A program made the translations under genes and the position numbers. Of a stretch of 64,000 nucleotides of DNA, positions 1 to 8,855 are shown piece after piece. The DNA comes from Pseudomonas putida (GTDB lineage: Bacteria; Pseudomonadota; Gammaproteobacteria; Pseudomonadales; Pseudomonadaceae). Positions within the stretch are counted from its first letter, which is position 1. Each line of letters opens with the position of its first letter. The notes beneath the pieces are model-generated. The model searched no databases. It saw only the letters and a list, made by a program, of their open reading frames with translations, and was not told the DNA's origin. The stretch spans positions 1 to 64,000 of the forward strand of contig NZ_JANHLK010000005.1 in assembly GCF_028682635.1 (NCBI RefSeq). The letters run 5' to 3'.

Positions 1-116
1 CATGCAGGTAGGGGTTTTGTCTTTGTCCGCGAGAAAGACTCGTGCACAAATTGGCACAGTTATTTTTGATTCATGGCACTAGAATAGGCCCAACTTTTTC
101 GGAGTCAGAGCGTCAT

Positions 117-776
117 ATGCCAGATCCGGTTGACACCTCAAAGCTGTCAGAATTACCGCTAAGCGATTTGGTGGCATGCCATGAGTGCGACTTGCTGTTG
201 CGCAAGCCCGAGCTCGCCCATGGCGAGAAAGCCCTGTGCCCGCGATGTGGTTACGAACTCTATGCCCATCGATACAACGTCGTGCAGCGTAGTCTCGCCC
301 TGGTGATTGCTGCACTGCTGTTGTATATCCCGGCGAACTTTTTACCCATCATGCAACTCAACCTGCTCGGGCAATCATCGCAAGACACGGTCTGGAGCGG
401 GGTTGTCGCGCTGTTCGATACAGGCATGCAAAGCGTTTCAGTCATTGTGTTCCTGTGCAGCATGGCGATTCCGTTGCTCAAGCTGCTCTGCCAACTGGTG
501 GTGTTGCTGAGCATCCGTTTTGACGTCGGGCGTAGCTACGGCTTGCTGCTCTACCGGATTTACCACCATTTGCGGGACTGGGGGATGCTCGAGGTTTACC
601 TCATGGGCGTACTGGTGGCGATCGTCAAGCTGGCAGATATGGCAGCAATGACCATCGGCCTGGGCCTGGCATGCTTCATTGGATTGTTGTTGGTTCAGGT
701 CTGGCTGGAGGTCGTGATGTCTCCTCACCAGATCTGGCAGGCTTTATCAGGAGAGGATGCCCATGCGGGCGATTGA
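117..776 (+). CDS. PqiA/LetA-family membrane protein, N-terminal partner of a split LetA
   Basis: This is an inner-membrane protein of the PqiA (paraquat-inducible protein A) family. Relatives work with MCE proteins in lipid trafficking across the envelope. The start at 117 is preferred because it begins next to the zinc ribbon and has a GGAG upstream; an in-frame start at 42 would add 25 unlike residues. From this start, C21/C24 and C41/C44 form a CxxC pair set, followed by four hydrophobic segments typical of one PqiA domain. The usual E. coli LetA has two such domains in one chain, whereas here the second is a separate gene overlapping the end of this one. Family assignment is firm; the exact lipid substrate is unknown. 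Confidence 0.88.
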   Translation: MPDPVDTSKLSELPLSDLVACHECDLLLRKPELAHGEKALCPRCGYELYAHRYNVVQRSLALVIAALLLYIPANFLPIMQLNLLGQSSQDTVWSGVVALFDTGMQSVSVIVFLCSMAIPLLKLLCQLVVLLSIRFDVGRSYGLLLYRIYHHLRDWGMLEVYLMGVLVAIVKLADMAAMTIGLGLACFIGLLLVQVWLEVVMSPHQIWQALSGEDAHAGD

Positions 777-1386
777 TGCAGGCATTCTGATTTGCGCGGA
801 ATGCCATGAATTGAACAAGCAGGAAGCTGATACCGACGAACAGGTCTGCACTCGCTGCGGCGCGCTGGTGCATGCCCGCCGCCCGAACAGTTTGACGCGG
901 ACCTGGGCGTTGCTGATCACCGCCGCCATTCTTTACATACCGGCCAATCTGCTGCCGATCATGACCGTGAGCTCCCTGGGCAAGGGTGATCCGAGCACCA
1001 TCATGTCCGGAGTGATCGAACTGGTTCAGCACGGCATGATTCCCATCGCCGCGGTGGTGTTTATCGCCAGCATCATGGTGCCCACGTTCAAGCTGGTGGG
1101 TATCGCACTGTTGCTGTTTTCCGTGCAGCGCCACCAGCCACTCTCGGCCCGCCAGCGAATATGGATGTACCGCTTTATCGAGTTCATCGGCCGCTGGTCG
1201 ATGCTCGATATCTTTGTGATCGCCATCCTGGTGGCGCTCGTGAATTTTGGACGGCTTGCCAGCATCGAAGCCAATCTTGGCGCCATCGCGTTCGCCAGCG
1301 TAGTGATTCTGACGATGCTTGCCGCAGTAACTTTCGATCCCCGACTGATTTGGGATAACACGGAGTCGGACGACGACCATGACTGA
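757..1386 (+). CDS. PqiA/LetA-family membrane protein, second half-size copy
   Basis: This is the second PqiA-domain inner-membrane protein. It overlaps the previous gene by 20 bases and the following MCE gene by 8, so the three are almost certainly one translationally coupled operon. C13/C16 and C31/C34 again form a zinc-ribbon-like CxxC pair set, followed by about four membrane segments. ATG codons at 757 and 763 are both possible starts. The two half proteins probably assemble into the equivalent of a full-length LetA and serve the periplasmic MCE tunnel. This is inferred from gene order and domain content, not shown directly. Confidence 0.87.
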   Translation: MPMRAIDAGILICAECHELNKQEADTDEQVCTRCGALVHARRPNSLTRTWALLITAAILYIPANLLPIMTVSSLGKGDPSTIMSGVIELVQHGMIPIAAVVFIASIMVPTFKLVGIALLLFSVQRHQPLSARQRIWMYRFIEFIGRWSMLDIFVIAILVALVNFGRLASIEANLGAIAFASVVILTMLAAVTFDPRLIWDNTESDDDHD

Positions 1387-3682
1387 TTTGCCCGTAGCGA
1401 AAACCCGACCGGCCTCGAACTGGTCTGCCATCTGGATTCTGCCCCTGATCGCCTTGATCATCGGCGGCTGGCTTGGCTGGCGTGCCTACAACGAAACCGG
1501 TATCGAGATTCAGGTACGTTTCGAAAGCGGTGAAGGTATCCAGGCCAACAAGACCGAAGTCGTTTATAAGGGCATGTCGGTCGGCAAGGTGAAAACCCTC
1601 AAGCTTGATGACGAAGGCAGCTCCAAAGGTGTGATCGCGACCGTCGAGATGAACAAGGACGTGGAGCCATACCTGCGCACCAGCACGCGCTTCTGGCTGG
1701 TCAAGCCGAGCGTGACGCTGGCCGGTATCACCGGCCTGGAGACGCTTGTTTCGGGTAACTATGTCGCAGTCAGTCCGGGTGAGGGCGAGCCTACCCGCAA
1801 GTTCAAGGCCCTGGCCGAGGAGCCGCCGCTGTCCGACGCCCAGCCAGGCCTGCACCTGACGATCAAGGCCGATCGCCTGGGTTCGCTGAACCGTGGCAGC
1901 CCGGTGTTCTACAAGCAGATCAAGGTCGGGCAGATCAAAAGCTACGTGCTATCAGAAGACCAGAGTACGGTTGAACTCAAGGTCTTCATCGAGCCGACCT
2001 ACGCCAAGCTGGTGCGCAAACACACGCGCTTCTGGAACGCCAGCGGCATCAGCATCGACGCCAACCTGTCCGGGGTAAAAGTACGCAGTGAGTCCCTGGC
2101 CAGTATTGTGGCTGGCGGTATTGCGTTTGCCACGCCTGAAAACCGCAAGGACAGCCCGCCGACCGATCCGAGCCTGCCGTTCCGTCTGTATGAGGACTTC
2201 GACGCGGCCGCTGCCGGTATCAAGGTCAAGGTCAAGCTGACTGACTTCGAAGGCTTGCAGGCTGGCCGTACGCCGGTGATGTACAAAGGCATCCAGGTCG
2301 GCACCCTCAAGGCGCTCAAGGTCGATCCCGATTTGTCCGGTGCCAGCGCCGAGTTGACGCTGGACCCGCTGGCCGAGGATTACCTGGTCGATGGCACCCA
2401 GTTCTGGGTGGTCAAGCCGTCGATCTCCCTGGCGGGCATCACCGGCCTTGAAGCACTGGTCAAGGGTAACTACATCGCCGTGCGTCCGGGGGACAAAGGC
2501 GCCGCGCCGCAACGCGAGTTTGTCGCACGGCCCAAGGCGCCGCCGCTGGATTTGCGTGCCCCGGGTCTGCACCTGGTGTTGTTCACCGATAACCTCGGCT
2601 CGCTGGAAGTGGGCAGCCCGGTGCTCTACAAGCAGGTCAAGGTGGGCTCGGTCCAGAGTTATCAGTTTTCGCGCAAGAAGAAACAGCTGGTGATTGGCGT
2701 CCATATCGAGAAGGAATACGAAGACCTGGTCAACGCCTCCACTCGATTCTGGAATGCCAGTGGCATCACGTTGACCGGGGGGCTGACCGGCGGGATCCAG
2801 GTCAAGAGCGAATCGTTGCAAAGCCTGATGGCGGGCGGCATCGCCTTTGAAACACCGGAGGCCAAGGCGCCCTTGCAGAAGCGCATCCCGCGTTTCCGCC
2901 TGTTCGCCAGCCATGAGCTAGCCAACCAGAAAGGCACGGTGATCACCCTCAAGGTCGACCGTGCCGATGGCCTGCATACCGGCACACCGATCCGCTTCAA
3001 GGGGCTGGATGTCGGCAAGATCGAAGACGTCGATCTGAGTGACGACCTGCAGTCGGTGCTGCTGACGGCGCGGATCGATGAAGTGCCGGAGCGCATCGCG
3101 CGCGTCGGCAGTCAGTTCTGGGTGGTCAAGCCCGAGCTGGGGTTGATCAAGACGTCCAACCTGGAAACATTGGTCACTGGGCAGTACATCGAGGTGCAAC
3201 CGGCTGCGAAGAACCTGGGGCCGCAGAAAAACTTCGTGGCGCTGGCCAGTCCACCGGAAACCGCCAGGCAGGAAGCCGGCTTGAGCCTGGTGTTGAGCGC
3301 TCCTCGCCGTGGTTCGCTGAAACCCGGGGTACCGGTGACTTATCGCGAAATCACCGTGGGCAAGGTCACGGGTTACGAGCTGGGGCAGACGGCTGATCGA
3401 GTGTTGATCCGCATCCTGATCGAGCCGAAGTACGCGCCATTGGTACGCAGCGGCACACGCTTCTGGAACACCAGCGGTTTTGATTTCGATGTTGGCCTGT
3501 TCAGAGGGGCAACGGTGCGCACCGAGTCGCTGGAGACGATGATCCAGGGCGGTGTTGCCTTCGCTACGCCAGACGGCGAGCGCATGGGCAACCCGGCGCG
3601 GCCGGAGCAGACGTTTGCGCTGTTCGACAAGTTCGAAGAGGAATGGCTGACCTGGGCGCCGAAGATTCCGCTCGGTAAGTAA
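1379..3682 (+). CDS. Six-domain MCE protein (LetB/PqiB-like lipid transport)
   Basis: This MCE-family protein of 767 residues has one N-terminal membrane anchor (about residues 16-36) and a long periplasmic part. Six MCE modules start near residues 42, 158, 281, 397, 521 and 634. Modules 1, 3 and 5 contain FW(L/V)VKP near 105, 342 and 580; modules 2, 4 and 6 contain FWN(A/T)SG near 219, 458 and 693. The repeat unit is therefore a pair of modules. E. coli PqiB has three MCE modules and LetB seven, so this protein lies between them and is best called LetB-like. Family members stack into hexameric tunnels bridging the two membranes; that role is inferred here. It ends shortly before a REP pair and a terminator shared with mksB. 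Confidence 0.9.
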   Translation: MTDLPVAKTRPASNWSAIWILPLIALIIGGWLGWRAYNETGIEIQVRFESGEGIQANKTEVVYKGMSVGKVKTLKLDDEGSSKGVIATVEMNKDVEPYLRTSTRFWLVKPSVTLAGITGLETLVSGNYVAVSPGEGEPTRKFKALAEEPPLSDAQPGLHLTIKADRLGSLNRGSPVFYKQIKVGQIKSYVLSEDQSTVELKVFIEPTYAKLVRKHTRFWNASGISIDANLSGVKVRSESLASIVAGGIAFATPENRKDSPPTDPSLPFRLYEDFDAAAAGIKVKVKLTDFEGLQAGRTPVMYKGIQVGTLKALKVDPDLSGASAELTLDPLAEDYLVDGTQFWVVKPSISLAGITGLEALVKGNYIAVRPGDKGAAPQREFVARPKAPPLDLRAPGLHLVLFTDNLGSLEVGSPVLYKQVKVGSVQSYQFSRKKKQLVIGVHIEKEYEDLVNASTRFWNASGITLTGGLTGGIQVKSESLQSLMAGGIAFETPEAKAPLQKRIPRFRLFASHELANQKGTVITLKVDRADGLHTGTPIRFKGLDVGKIEDVDLSDDLQSVLLTARIDEVPERIARVGSQFWVVKPELGLIKTSNLETLVTGQYIEVQPAAKNLGPQKNFVALASPPETARQEAGLSLVLSAPRRGSLKPGVPVTYREITVGKVTGYELGQTADRVLIRILIEPKYAPLVRSGTRFWNTSGFDFDVGLFRGATVRTESLETMIQGGVAFATPDGERMGNPARPEQTFALFDKFEEEWLTWAPKIPLGK

Positions 3683-3707
3683 CAGGGAGTATGTGGCGTC
3701 AGTGATG

Positions 3708-3790
3708 ACGCCATCGCCAGCAGGCTGGCTCCCACAATGGACTTATGTACACCGGTCCACTGTGGGAGCGGGCTTGCTCGCGAAGAGGCC
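3708..3790. repeat. REP palindrome pair
   Basis: Two REP-like units face each other. One arm reads CCATCGCCAGCAGGCTGGCT and the other carries the GGAGCGGGCTTGCTCGCGA core. They fill the gap between the convergent MCE and mksB genes. The two arms belong to different REP subtypes, so the hairpin is imperfect. Confidence 0.75.
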
Positions 3791-3812
3791 CTGAAGAGCA
3801 CTGAAAGAACCA

Positions 3813-3850
3813 CAAAAAAAGGCCGCGATCCATTGGATAGCGGCCTTTTC
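3813..3850. terminator. Bidirectional intrinsic terminator between MCE gene and mksB
   Basis: The inverted repeat GGCCGC...GCGGCC (3821-3826 with 3840-3845) is flanked by seven A on the left and a T run on the right. It can therefore terminate both the plus-strand MCE operon and the minus-strand mks operon. Confidence 0.8.
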
Positions 3851-3867
3851 GCATCTAGCGGTTCAAC

Positions 3868-6708
3868 TCAAACCGCATCCAGCTCCGGCTCATCCGCTTC
3901 GACATTCACTGACGCCTTCACCGGTTCGTGACGACGGATGTACTTCCAGTCCTCCTCATCGATGTAGATGCCCGCCGGGCCGCTGCCGCCTTCCAGGTCG
4001 ATGGCGACACTGGCGCAAACCTGCGGCTTCACACTCGCCAGGATCGGCACGAAGCCCAGTTGCAGGCTGGTTTCCAGCAAGGCCGCTTGGTTCTTCTCGT
4101 CGATGTCCGCGGCCTCGTCGAGGTAGTACGGCAAGCGCACACGCCCGGCCAGGTCGCGGTCCATCAAGTGCAGCAACAAATACATGTTGGTCAGCGCCTT
4201 GATGGTCATGGTGGTGCCGTTGGACGCGGCGCCGTCGATGTCGGTGTGGATCACCGGCGATCCGTTGACCTTGGTGATCTCGAACGCCAGCTCGAACAAG
4301 TCCTTGAGGCCGAGCTGGTTGTGGTTTGCCGCCACCAGCCGCGCCAGGTATTCCTTGGCCTCTTCGTTCTTGTTGTCCTGCTCGGCGCTCTGGCTGAGGT
4401 CGAAGACCGACAGCGTCTCGCCTTCTTCATACTGGCCGGCGCTGTGGATGATCTGGTCGATGTGCTTGAGTGCTTCCTTGTTCGGCGCCAGCACGATGCG
4501 GAAGCTTTGCAGGTTGGACACCTGGCGCTTGTTGATCTCGCGGTTGAACAGCGCCAGTTGGTGCTCGAGGCTGTCGTAGTCGCTGCGGATGTTGCGCAGG
4601 GTCCGGGCGATGTCGGTCACGGCCGCTCGACGGGCCTTGCCCAGGGTCAGGGCTTCGTCAGTGCGGTGTGCGTACGCGTTGATCAACAGTGACAGGCGAC
4701 GTTCCATATCGTCTTCGCTGTCGAACTTGGCCACGCCCTTGAGGCGCACCTGGGCGTACAGCGCCTCGATCTGCCCGTCGGCGCGCAGCAGGCCCTGCCA
4801 ACTGTCCTGATAGTCGTTGAGCAGTGGCAGCAGGTTGTCCATCGAGTCGTCGACCGGGTCCATGAACGGCGTGCCGAACGGCAGGTCCGCCGGCAACAAC
4901 TGACGGCGGCGCAGGGCGTCGTCGAGGGTGCGCTGCTTGGCTTCCATGTCGCCGATCTGGCGGCCGACCAGTTGCAGCTTGGCCGACAGTTGCTGGACAC
5001 GCTCGGTGAAGGCATCGCTGGAACGCTTCAATTCGTCCTGGGCGGCTTCCATCTGCGCCAGCTGTTCGAGCTTGTCGCCTTCCTCTGCGCTCAGGGTTTG
5101 CGCGCGGCGGAAGTCTTCCAGCGCTTTCTGCGCATCCAGCACTTGCTGGTACAGCGCTTCGGTCTGGGTCTTGCTCGCGGCGCGGTCGGCGGCCACGGCC
5201 TGCTGGGTTTTCAGTTGCTTGAGTTCTTTTTCCAGGCGTTCCTTCTGATCGCGAAGCGCCGCGCGGTCGGCCAGGGCTTGCAGGGCCGGTGGCTCGATGT
5301 GCGAGATGTCGATGGACAGGCCCGGCACTTCGAAGCGCTCGCCCTTGAAACCATCGAGGATCAGTTCCACGGATTTCACCCAGTCGCCATTCTCGTCCAG
5401 GCTGATGCCGTGTTCACCCAGTGGCAGGCTGAACAGTGCGCTGTTGAACAGGCGCATCAGGCGCTCGACGTCCTGCTGCGAGAATTCCTCGCGCAGGCGG
5501 GCGTAGCTGTTGTTGTCGGCGTGGTCGAGTTGCTGCTTGACCGACTTCAGGCGTTTTTCCAGGTCGCGCAGGCGTTCTTCCAGGTCCTCGGCGCTGAACT
5601 GACGCGATTGCGCCAGGGCACCTGCCAGCTCGTCGTGGGCGTCCTTGGCCGCGAGCAGTTGTTGCTCGAGCACCTTGACGTCATCGATCAGCGCGAAGCG
5701 ATGCTTGAGCACCGACAGCTCGCCGAGCCAGCGTTGGATGCCGGTGATTTCCCGCTCCAGGCGCATCAGCTCCTGGGTGCCGCCACGTTGATCGTTCTGC
5801 AGGGCGTCCTGCTCGTGGCGATAGTGCTCGGCCTGGAGGGTCAGCTCTTCCTTGCGGGCACTGGCGTAGTCCGACCAGGTGCCGAGCAGGGAGTCGAGCA
5901 GCGGCGAGATCCGGTGCAGCTTGCCGCGCAGGATGTCGCGCTGCTTCACGCCGTTGGCCAGGGCTTCGACCAATGGGCCGGCGGCCACCAGCGAGTGGTA
6001 GTCCTGTTCCATGCGTCGTACATCACGGAAGGCTTCTTCGCACGCGGCGATGTAGTCGACGCTACCGGAGCGCAAGCTGTGCTCGAAGGCATCGAGGAAC
6101 AGTTGCTTGAGCTTGGCCGCGGTGATTTCGCGCATGTGCAGCAGGTTGATGAACAGGGCGCGGAAGGTCTTCAGGCTTTGTTCGCTGGTGGAGCGCAGCG
6201 GGATCAGGGTCAGGTCCAGCGGAATCGAGGTGTGGCCACCGACCAGCAGGCGCCGCAGTTCATCGGGCTTGAGTTCGTAGGCTTTCAGGCCTTCGCGCTC
6301 CAGGTTGCTGAACAGCTCTTTCTGGCGCAGGCAGGTGTCGTTTTTCTGATAGTGCGCCAGGTCCAGCTGACCGGCATAGGCGAAGAACTGGTGACCGAAG
6401 CCGCCACCCGGGCCACGTCCGACCACGCCGATCACGTGAGGACCGTGGGGCAGGTTCACTTCCACCAGGATGTAGCTGGTGTCGGAGGCGAAGTAGAAAC
6501 GCCGGGATTGTTCCAGGCTGTACTTGCCGAAGCTCATGTCCGACATGCGCGCCAGGATCGGGAACTGCAACGCATTGATCGAAGCGGATTTACCGAGGTT
6601 GTTCGCGCCGTAGACCGACAGTGGCTCTTCCAGCGGGAACAGGCCGAGGCTGTAGCCGGCGGTGTTCAAAAGGGCAAAGCGGCGGATGCCGTAGCGTTCC
6701 TTGCTCAT
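3868..6708 (-). CDS. mksB: Mks condensin SMC-like ATPase MksB
   Basis: This is the SMC-like subunit of the MksBEF condensin, which compacts and organises DNA. The 946-residue protein has a Walker A motif GANNLGKS at residues 34-41, a long glutamine-, glutamate- and leucine-rich coiled-coil middle, and a C-terminal head with the Walker B stretch YYLDEAADID. It is much shorter than MukB, as expected for MksB. Its ATG overlaps the stop of mksE by four bases, and the order mksF-mksE-mksB is the normal one. No mksG (JetD-like nuclease) follows, because the next gene is the convergent MCE operon. This argues for the chromosome-organising type rather than the plasmid-restricting Wadjet type. Confidence 0.9.
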   Translation of the reverse strand: MSKERYGIRRFALLNTAGYSLGLFPLEEPLSVYGANNLGKSASINALQFPILARMSDMSFGKYSLEQSRRFYFASDTSYILVEVNLPHGPHVIGVVGRGPGGGFGHQFFAYAGQLDLAHYQKNDTCLRQKELFSNLEREGLKAYELKPDELRRLLVGGHTSIPLDLTLIPLRSTSEQSLKTFRALFINLLHMREITAAKLKQLFLDAFEHSLRSGSVDYIAACEEAFRDVRRMEQDYHSLVAAGPLVEALANGVKQRDILRGKLHRISPLLDSLLGTWSDYASARKEELTLQAEHYRHEQDALQNDQRGGTQELMRLEREITGIQRWLGELSVLKHRFALIDDVKVLEQQLLAAKDAHDELAGALAQSRQFSAEDLEERLRDLEKRLKSVKQQLDHADNNSYARLREEFSQQDVERLMRLFNSALFSLPLGEHGISLDENGDWVKSVELILDGFKGERFEVPGLSIDISHIEPPALQALADRAALRDQKERLEKELKQLKTQQAVAADRAASKTQTEALYQQVLDAQKALEDFRRAQTLSAEEGDKLEQLAQMEAAQDELKRSSDAFTERVQQLSAKLQLVGRQIGDMEAKQRTLDDALRRRQLLPADLPFGTPFMDPVDDSMDNLLPLLNDYQDSWQGLLRADGQIEALYAQVRLKGVAKFDSEDDMERRLSLLINAYAHRTDEALTLGKARRAAVTDIARTLRNIRSDYDSLEHQLALFNREINKRQVSNLQSFRIVLAPNKEALKHIDQIIHSAGQYEEGETLSVFDLSQSAEQDNKNEEAKEYLARLVAANHNQLGLKDLFELAFEITKVNGSPVIHTDIDGAASNGTTMTIKALTNMYLLLHLMDRDLAGRVRLPYYLDEAADIDEKNQAALLETSLQLGFVPILASVKPQVCASVAIDLEGGSGPAGIYIDEEDWKYIRRHEPVKASVNVEADEPELDAV

Positions 6709-7406
6709 GCGTCGAGCTCCTGTTCTTCGGCAATGGCGCGGGCCAGGGCGTCTTCTTCGCTTTCATCGGAAAATTCGGCGAGGTCGAGCGGGTCGTCGGT
6801 CTGCAGCAGTTTTTCGTCACTGTCTTCGTCGATCAGCACGGGTACCGGCAGTGGCAATACGCTGTGCAGGCTGGCCGCCAGGTCACGGTCCTGCTGCACC
6901 GACAGGCACACATCGAGGAAGCGGTGCATCGGCGGCAGGAAGCGGTACACGCCGTTTTCTTCGCCGGCGAAGCCAAGCTGGGTCATGCGCCGCATGATCT
7001 TTTCTTCCAGCTCATCCTGGGTCTGCACTTCAGCCTGGATGAACAGGTCGCGGTATTTTTCCAGCAGCGAGGGCAGTTCATCGCGACCGAGGCTGCCGCC
7101 GTCGAGTACGGCGATCGGGTCGCGGCCCTGGTCGGCCAGGTGCTCGACGAGGATGAAGGTGAACAGCGCCAGGCGCTGGGCGGTCTTGTTCACCGTCGCC
7201 GCAGCCCCGTCCGGCACGAAGTAGTAGAAACCACGGGTGTCGCAGACCAGTTCAAAGCCCAGGGCCTTGAACAGCGTGCGGTACTGGTCCTGGAAGTTCG
7301 ACAGCTGCGCATACAGCTCAGGATCGCGGCGGCTGACGTGGTAACCCTTGAACAGCTCGCGAAAGATCGGTGCCAGCTGGGACAGTTCGGAAAGATCAAG
7401 ATGCAT
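6705..7406 (-). CDS. mksE: Mks condensin subunit MksE
   Basis: This is the MksE (MukE-like, KITE-type) accessory subunit, 233 residues, expected to bind the MksF kleisin as a dimer. The sequence is predicted to be winged-helix-rich (middle part DELEEKIMRRMTQLGFAGE) and ends in a very acidic tail. It overlaps mksF by 11 bases upstream and mksB by 4 bases downstream, which indicates translational coupling. Sequence similarity inside this family is low, so the call rests mainly on position between mksF and mksB and on the expected length. Confidence 0.85.
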   Translation of the reverse strand: MHLDLSELSQLAPIFRELFKGYHVSRRDPELYAQLSNFQDQYRTLFKALGFELVCDTRGFYYFVPDGAAATVNKTAQRLALFTFILVEHLADQGRDPIAVLDGGSLGRDELPSLLEKYRDLFIQAEVQTQDELEEKIMRRMTQLGFAGEENGVYRFLPPMHRFLDVCLSVQQDRDLAASLHSVLPLPVPVLIDEDSDEKLLQTDDPLDLAEFSDESEEDALARAIAEEQELDA

Positions 7407-8673
7407 TGGGGGTGCTCGCAGAATTCTCGATGGCGTCGTCGCCGACCGAGAGCAGGGCGAAGGAGCGCAGGCTGACCTGGTGCTCGTGTGTGTGGTACTC
7501 GCGACGTTCCAGGCGTTCGCGCTTGAAGCGTTTTTCCCGGGACAGGCGCGAGAACCAGTACAGCAATTCGTCGGTGGCGCCGTCCGGTTCCTGCTCCAGC
7601 AGCCAGGTCATCAGGTCCGGCATCGGCAGGGCGTCTTCGCAGCGTTCGAGCATTTCACGAACCGTGCGTGGCGCACGCGGGGCTTCGCCTTTCTGGGTCT
7701 TGTGGGCCTTGGGGAAGCGCGCCGGTTTCGGTTCGAATCGGGCCAGGGCGTACACGTAGGCCTCGACCTGGCTGGCGCTGCCGAGGAAGGTGCTTTGCGG
7801 CCGGGTGAACAACGGCATGGCTGCCTGCGGCACGGCATCGATGCCTTTGCGACGAATGGCCGCCAGGGCCAGTGCTGCGCCACGGGTGACGGCGTTGTGA
7901 CGACGCGCCTCTTCCCGCAGCGGCAGCAACAGTTCGCGCGCGTGACGCAGGGTCAACTGGGCACTGGTCTGCATTTCGAGGATGCGCGCGTGGGTGCGCA
8001 GCAGCATGTCGTCGTCGACCAGATGACCGAGGCGTTGCTGTTCGGAGAGCATCTTCAGCAGCACGGTTTCGACCTTGCGCACGCCTTGTTCGAAGGCGCC
8101 GTCGGCGTTCACCAGATCGATCATCGGCTCGACGTATTCGTCCCAGGTCGCCAACACCTCGGCGTAACGCTGGCGCAGCGGAATCTGTCGGTCGCTGGTT
8201 TTCGCCCTTTCGGCGACGGCCACCAGTGCCTGTTCGTCGTTATCGAGTTTTTTCAGTACATCGCGAACCCGCATGTCGAGCAGGCGTAGCTGGCGGGCCA
8301 GGTCGTTGCCGTCGCGGATGTCGAAGGCGTCCTGGATGTAGCCGGCCAGACGCTCGAGATGGCGCAGATAGGCTTCGATTTCCAGGCATAGGCCCAAACG
8401 GTGTTCACGGCGCAGGTAGGCGAGAAAGTCGTGGATTTGCGCGTTGAGCTCGAAACGGTTCGGGCTTTTCGCCACGGGAACCAGGATATCGAGGCGAATC
8501 CACACGTCCAGCAGGCTGGTGATGTCCTGCGGAGAACTGTCGAGTTGCTGGGCGGCCAGTTGCATGCGCAATTCGTTGAGGCTCAGGGTGCCTTGGTCGA
8601 AATGCTCACACAGTGGCTCCAGAAGTGCCCAGTGTTCAGCGAGGGCGCGCAAGACGCGCTTGGGTTCGATCAT
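7396..8673 (-). CDS. mksF: Mks condensin kleisin subunit MksF
   Basis: This is the kleisin-like MksF subunit, first gene of the mks operon, which bridges the MksB heads. The N-terminal 100 residues look like a winged-helix domain, followed by long helical segments and a basic C-terminal part rich in Arg and Lys (KTQKGEAPRAPR). I prefer the ATG at 8673, which starts MIEPKRVLRALAEHW. A GTG at 8739 in the same frame would add 22 residues with little resemblance to a domain, but it cannot be excluded because neither start has a strong ribosome site. The promoter must lie in the gap shared with divergent holD. Confidence 0.85.
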   Translation of the reverse strand: MIEPKRVLRALAEHWALLEPLCEHFDQGTLSLNELRMQLAAQQLDSSPQDITSLLDVWIRLDILVPVAKSPNRFELNAQIHDFLAYLRREHRLGLCLEIEAYLRHLERLAGYIQDAFDIRDGNDLARQLRLLDMRVRDVLKKLDNDEQALVAVAERAKTSDRQIPLRQRYAEVLATWDEYVEPMIDLVNADGAFEQGVRKVETVLLKMLSEQQRLGHLVDDDMLLRTHARILEMQTSAQLTLRHARELLLPLREEARRHNAVTRGAALALAAIRRKGIDAVPQAAMPLFTRPQSTFLGSASQVEAYVYALARFEPKPARFPKAHKTQKGEAPRAPRTVREMLERCEDALPMPDLMTWLLEQEPDGATDELLYWFSRLSREKRFKRERLERREYHTHEHQVSLRSFALLSVGDDAIENSASTPNAS

Positions 8674-8834
8674 CGGAATGGCCGGCTGGTTGGCGATTAA
8701 AAGCGGCGATTGTACTGCATCGAGGGCGTATCGATTCACTCTCGGGACGGGCTGTCGCTTTTTCTATATGAGAAGTCTATCGATCAACAGCGGGCGATCT
8801 TGTGCGAAGGGCGGTAGAATCGGCGCACTTTTAG

Positions 8835-8843
8835 TTATCCACA
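8835..8843 (+). promoter_or_regulatory. Perfect DnaA-box 9-mer upstream of holD
   Basis: TTATCCACA matches the high-affinity DnaA box exactly. It sits 13 bases before the presumed TTG start of the psi-subunit gene, in the mksF/holD divergent region. The same 9-mer also occurs inside hemH at 44584-44592, so chance is a real alternative. Confidence 0.35.
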
Positions 8844-8855
8844 AGTGGCCGACCT

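Noticed and set aside
3744..3750. TGTACA in the gap after the MCE gene as a further LitR-like box
   Set aside because: It is single, lies in the loop of a REP pair between convergent genes, and has no promoter near.
4972..7224. A 750-codon open frame on the plus strand opposite the mks operon
   Set aside because: Its product is rich in Gln, Val, Leu and Arg without domains, and it is a mirror of the high-GC third positions of mksB and mksE; the minus-strand genes are clear.
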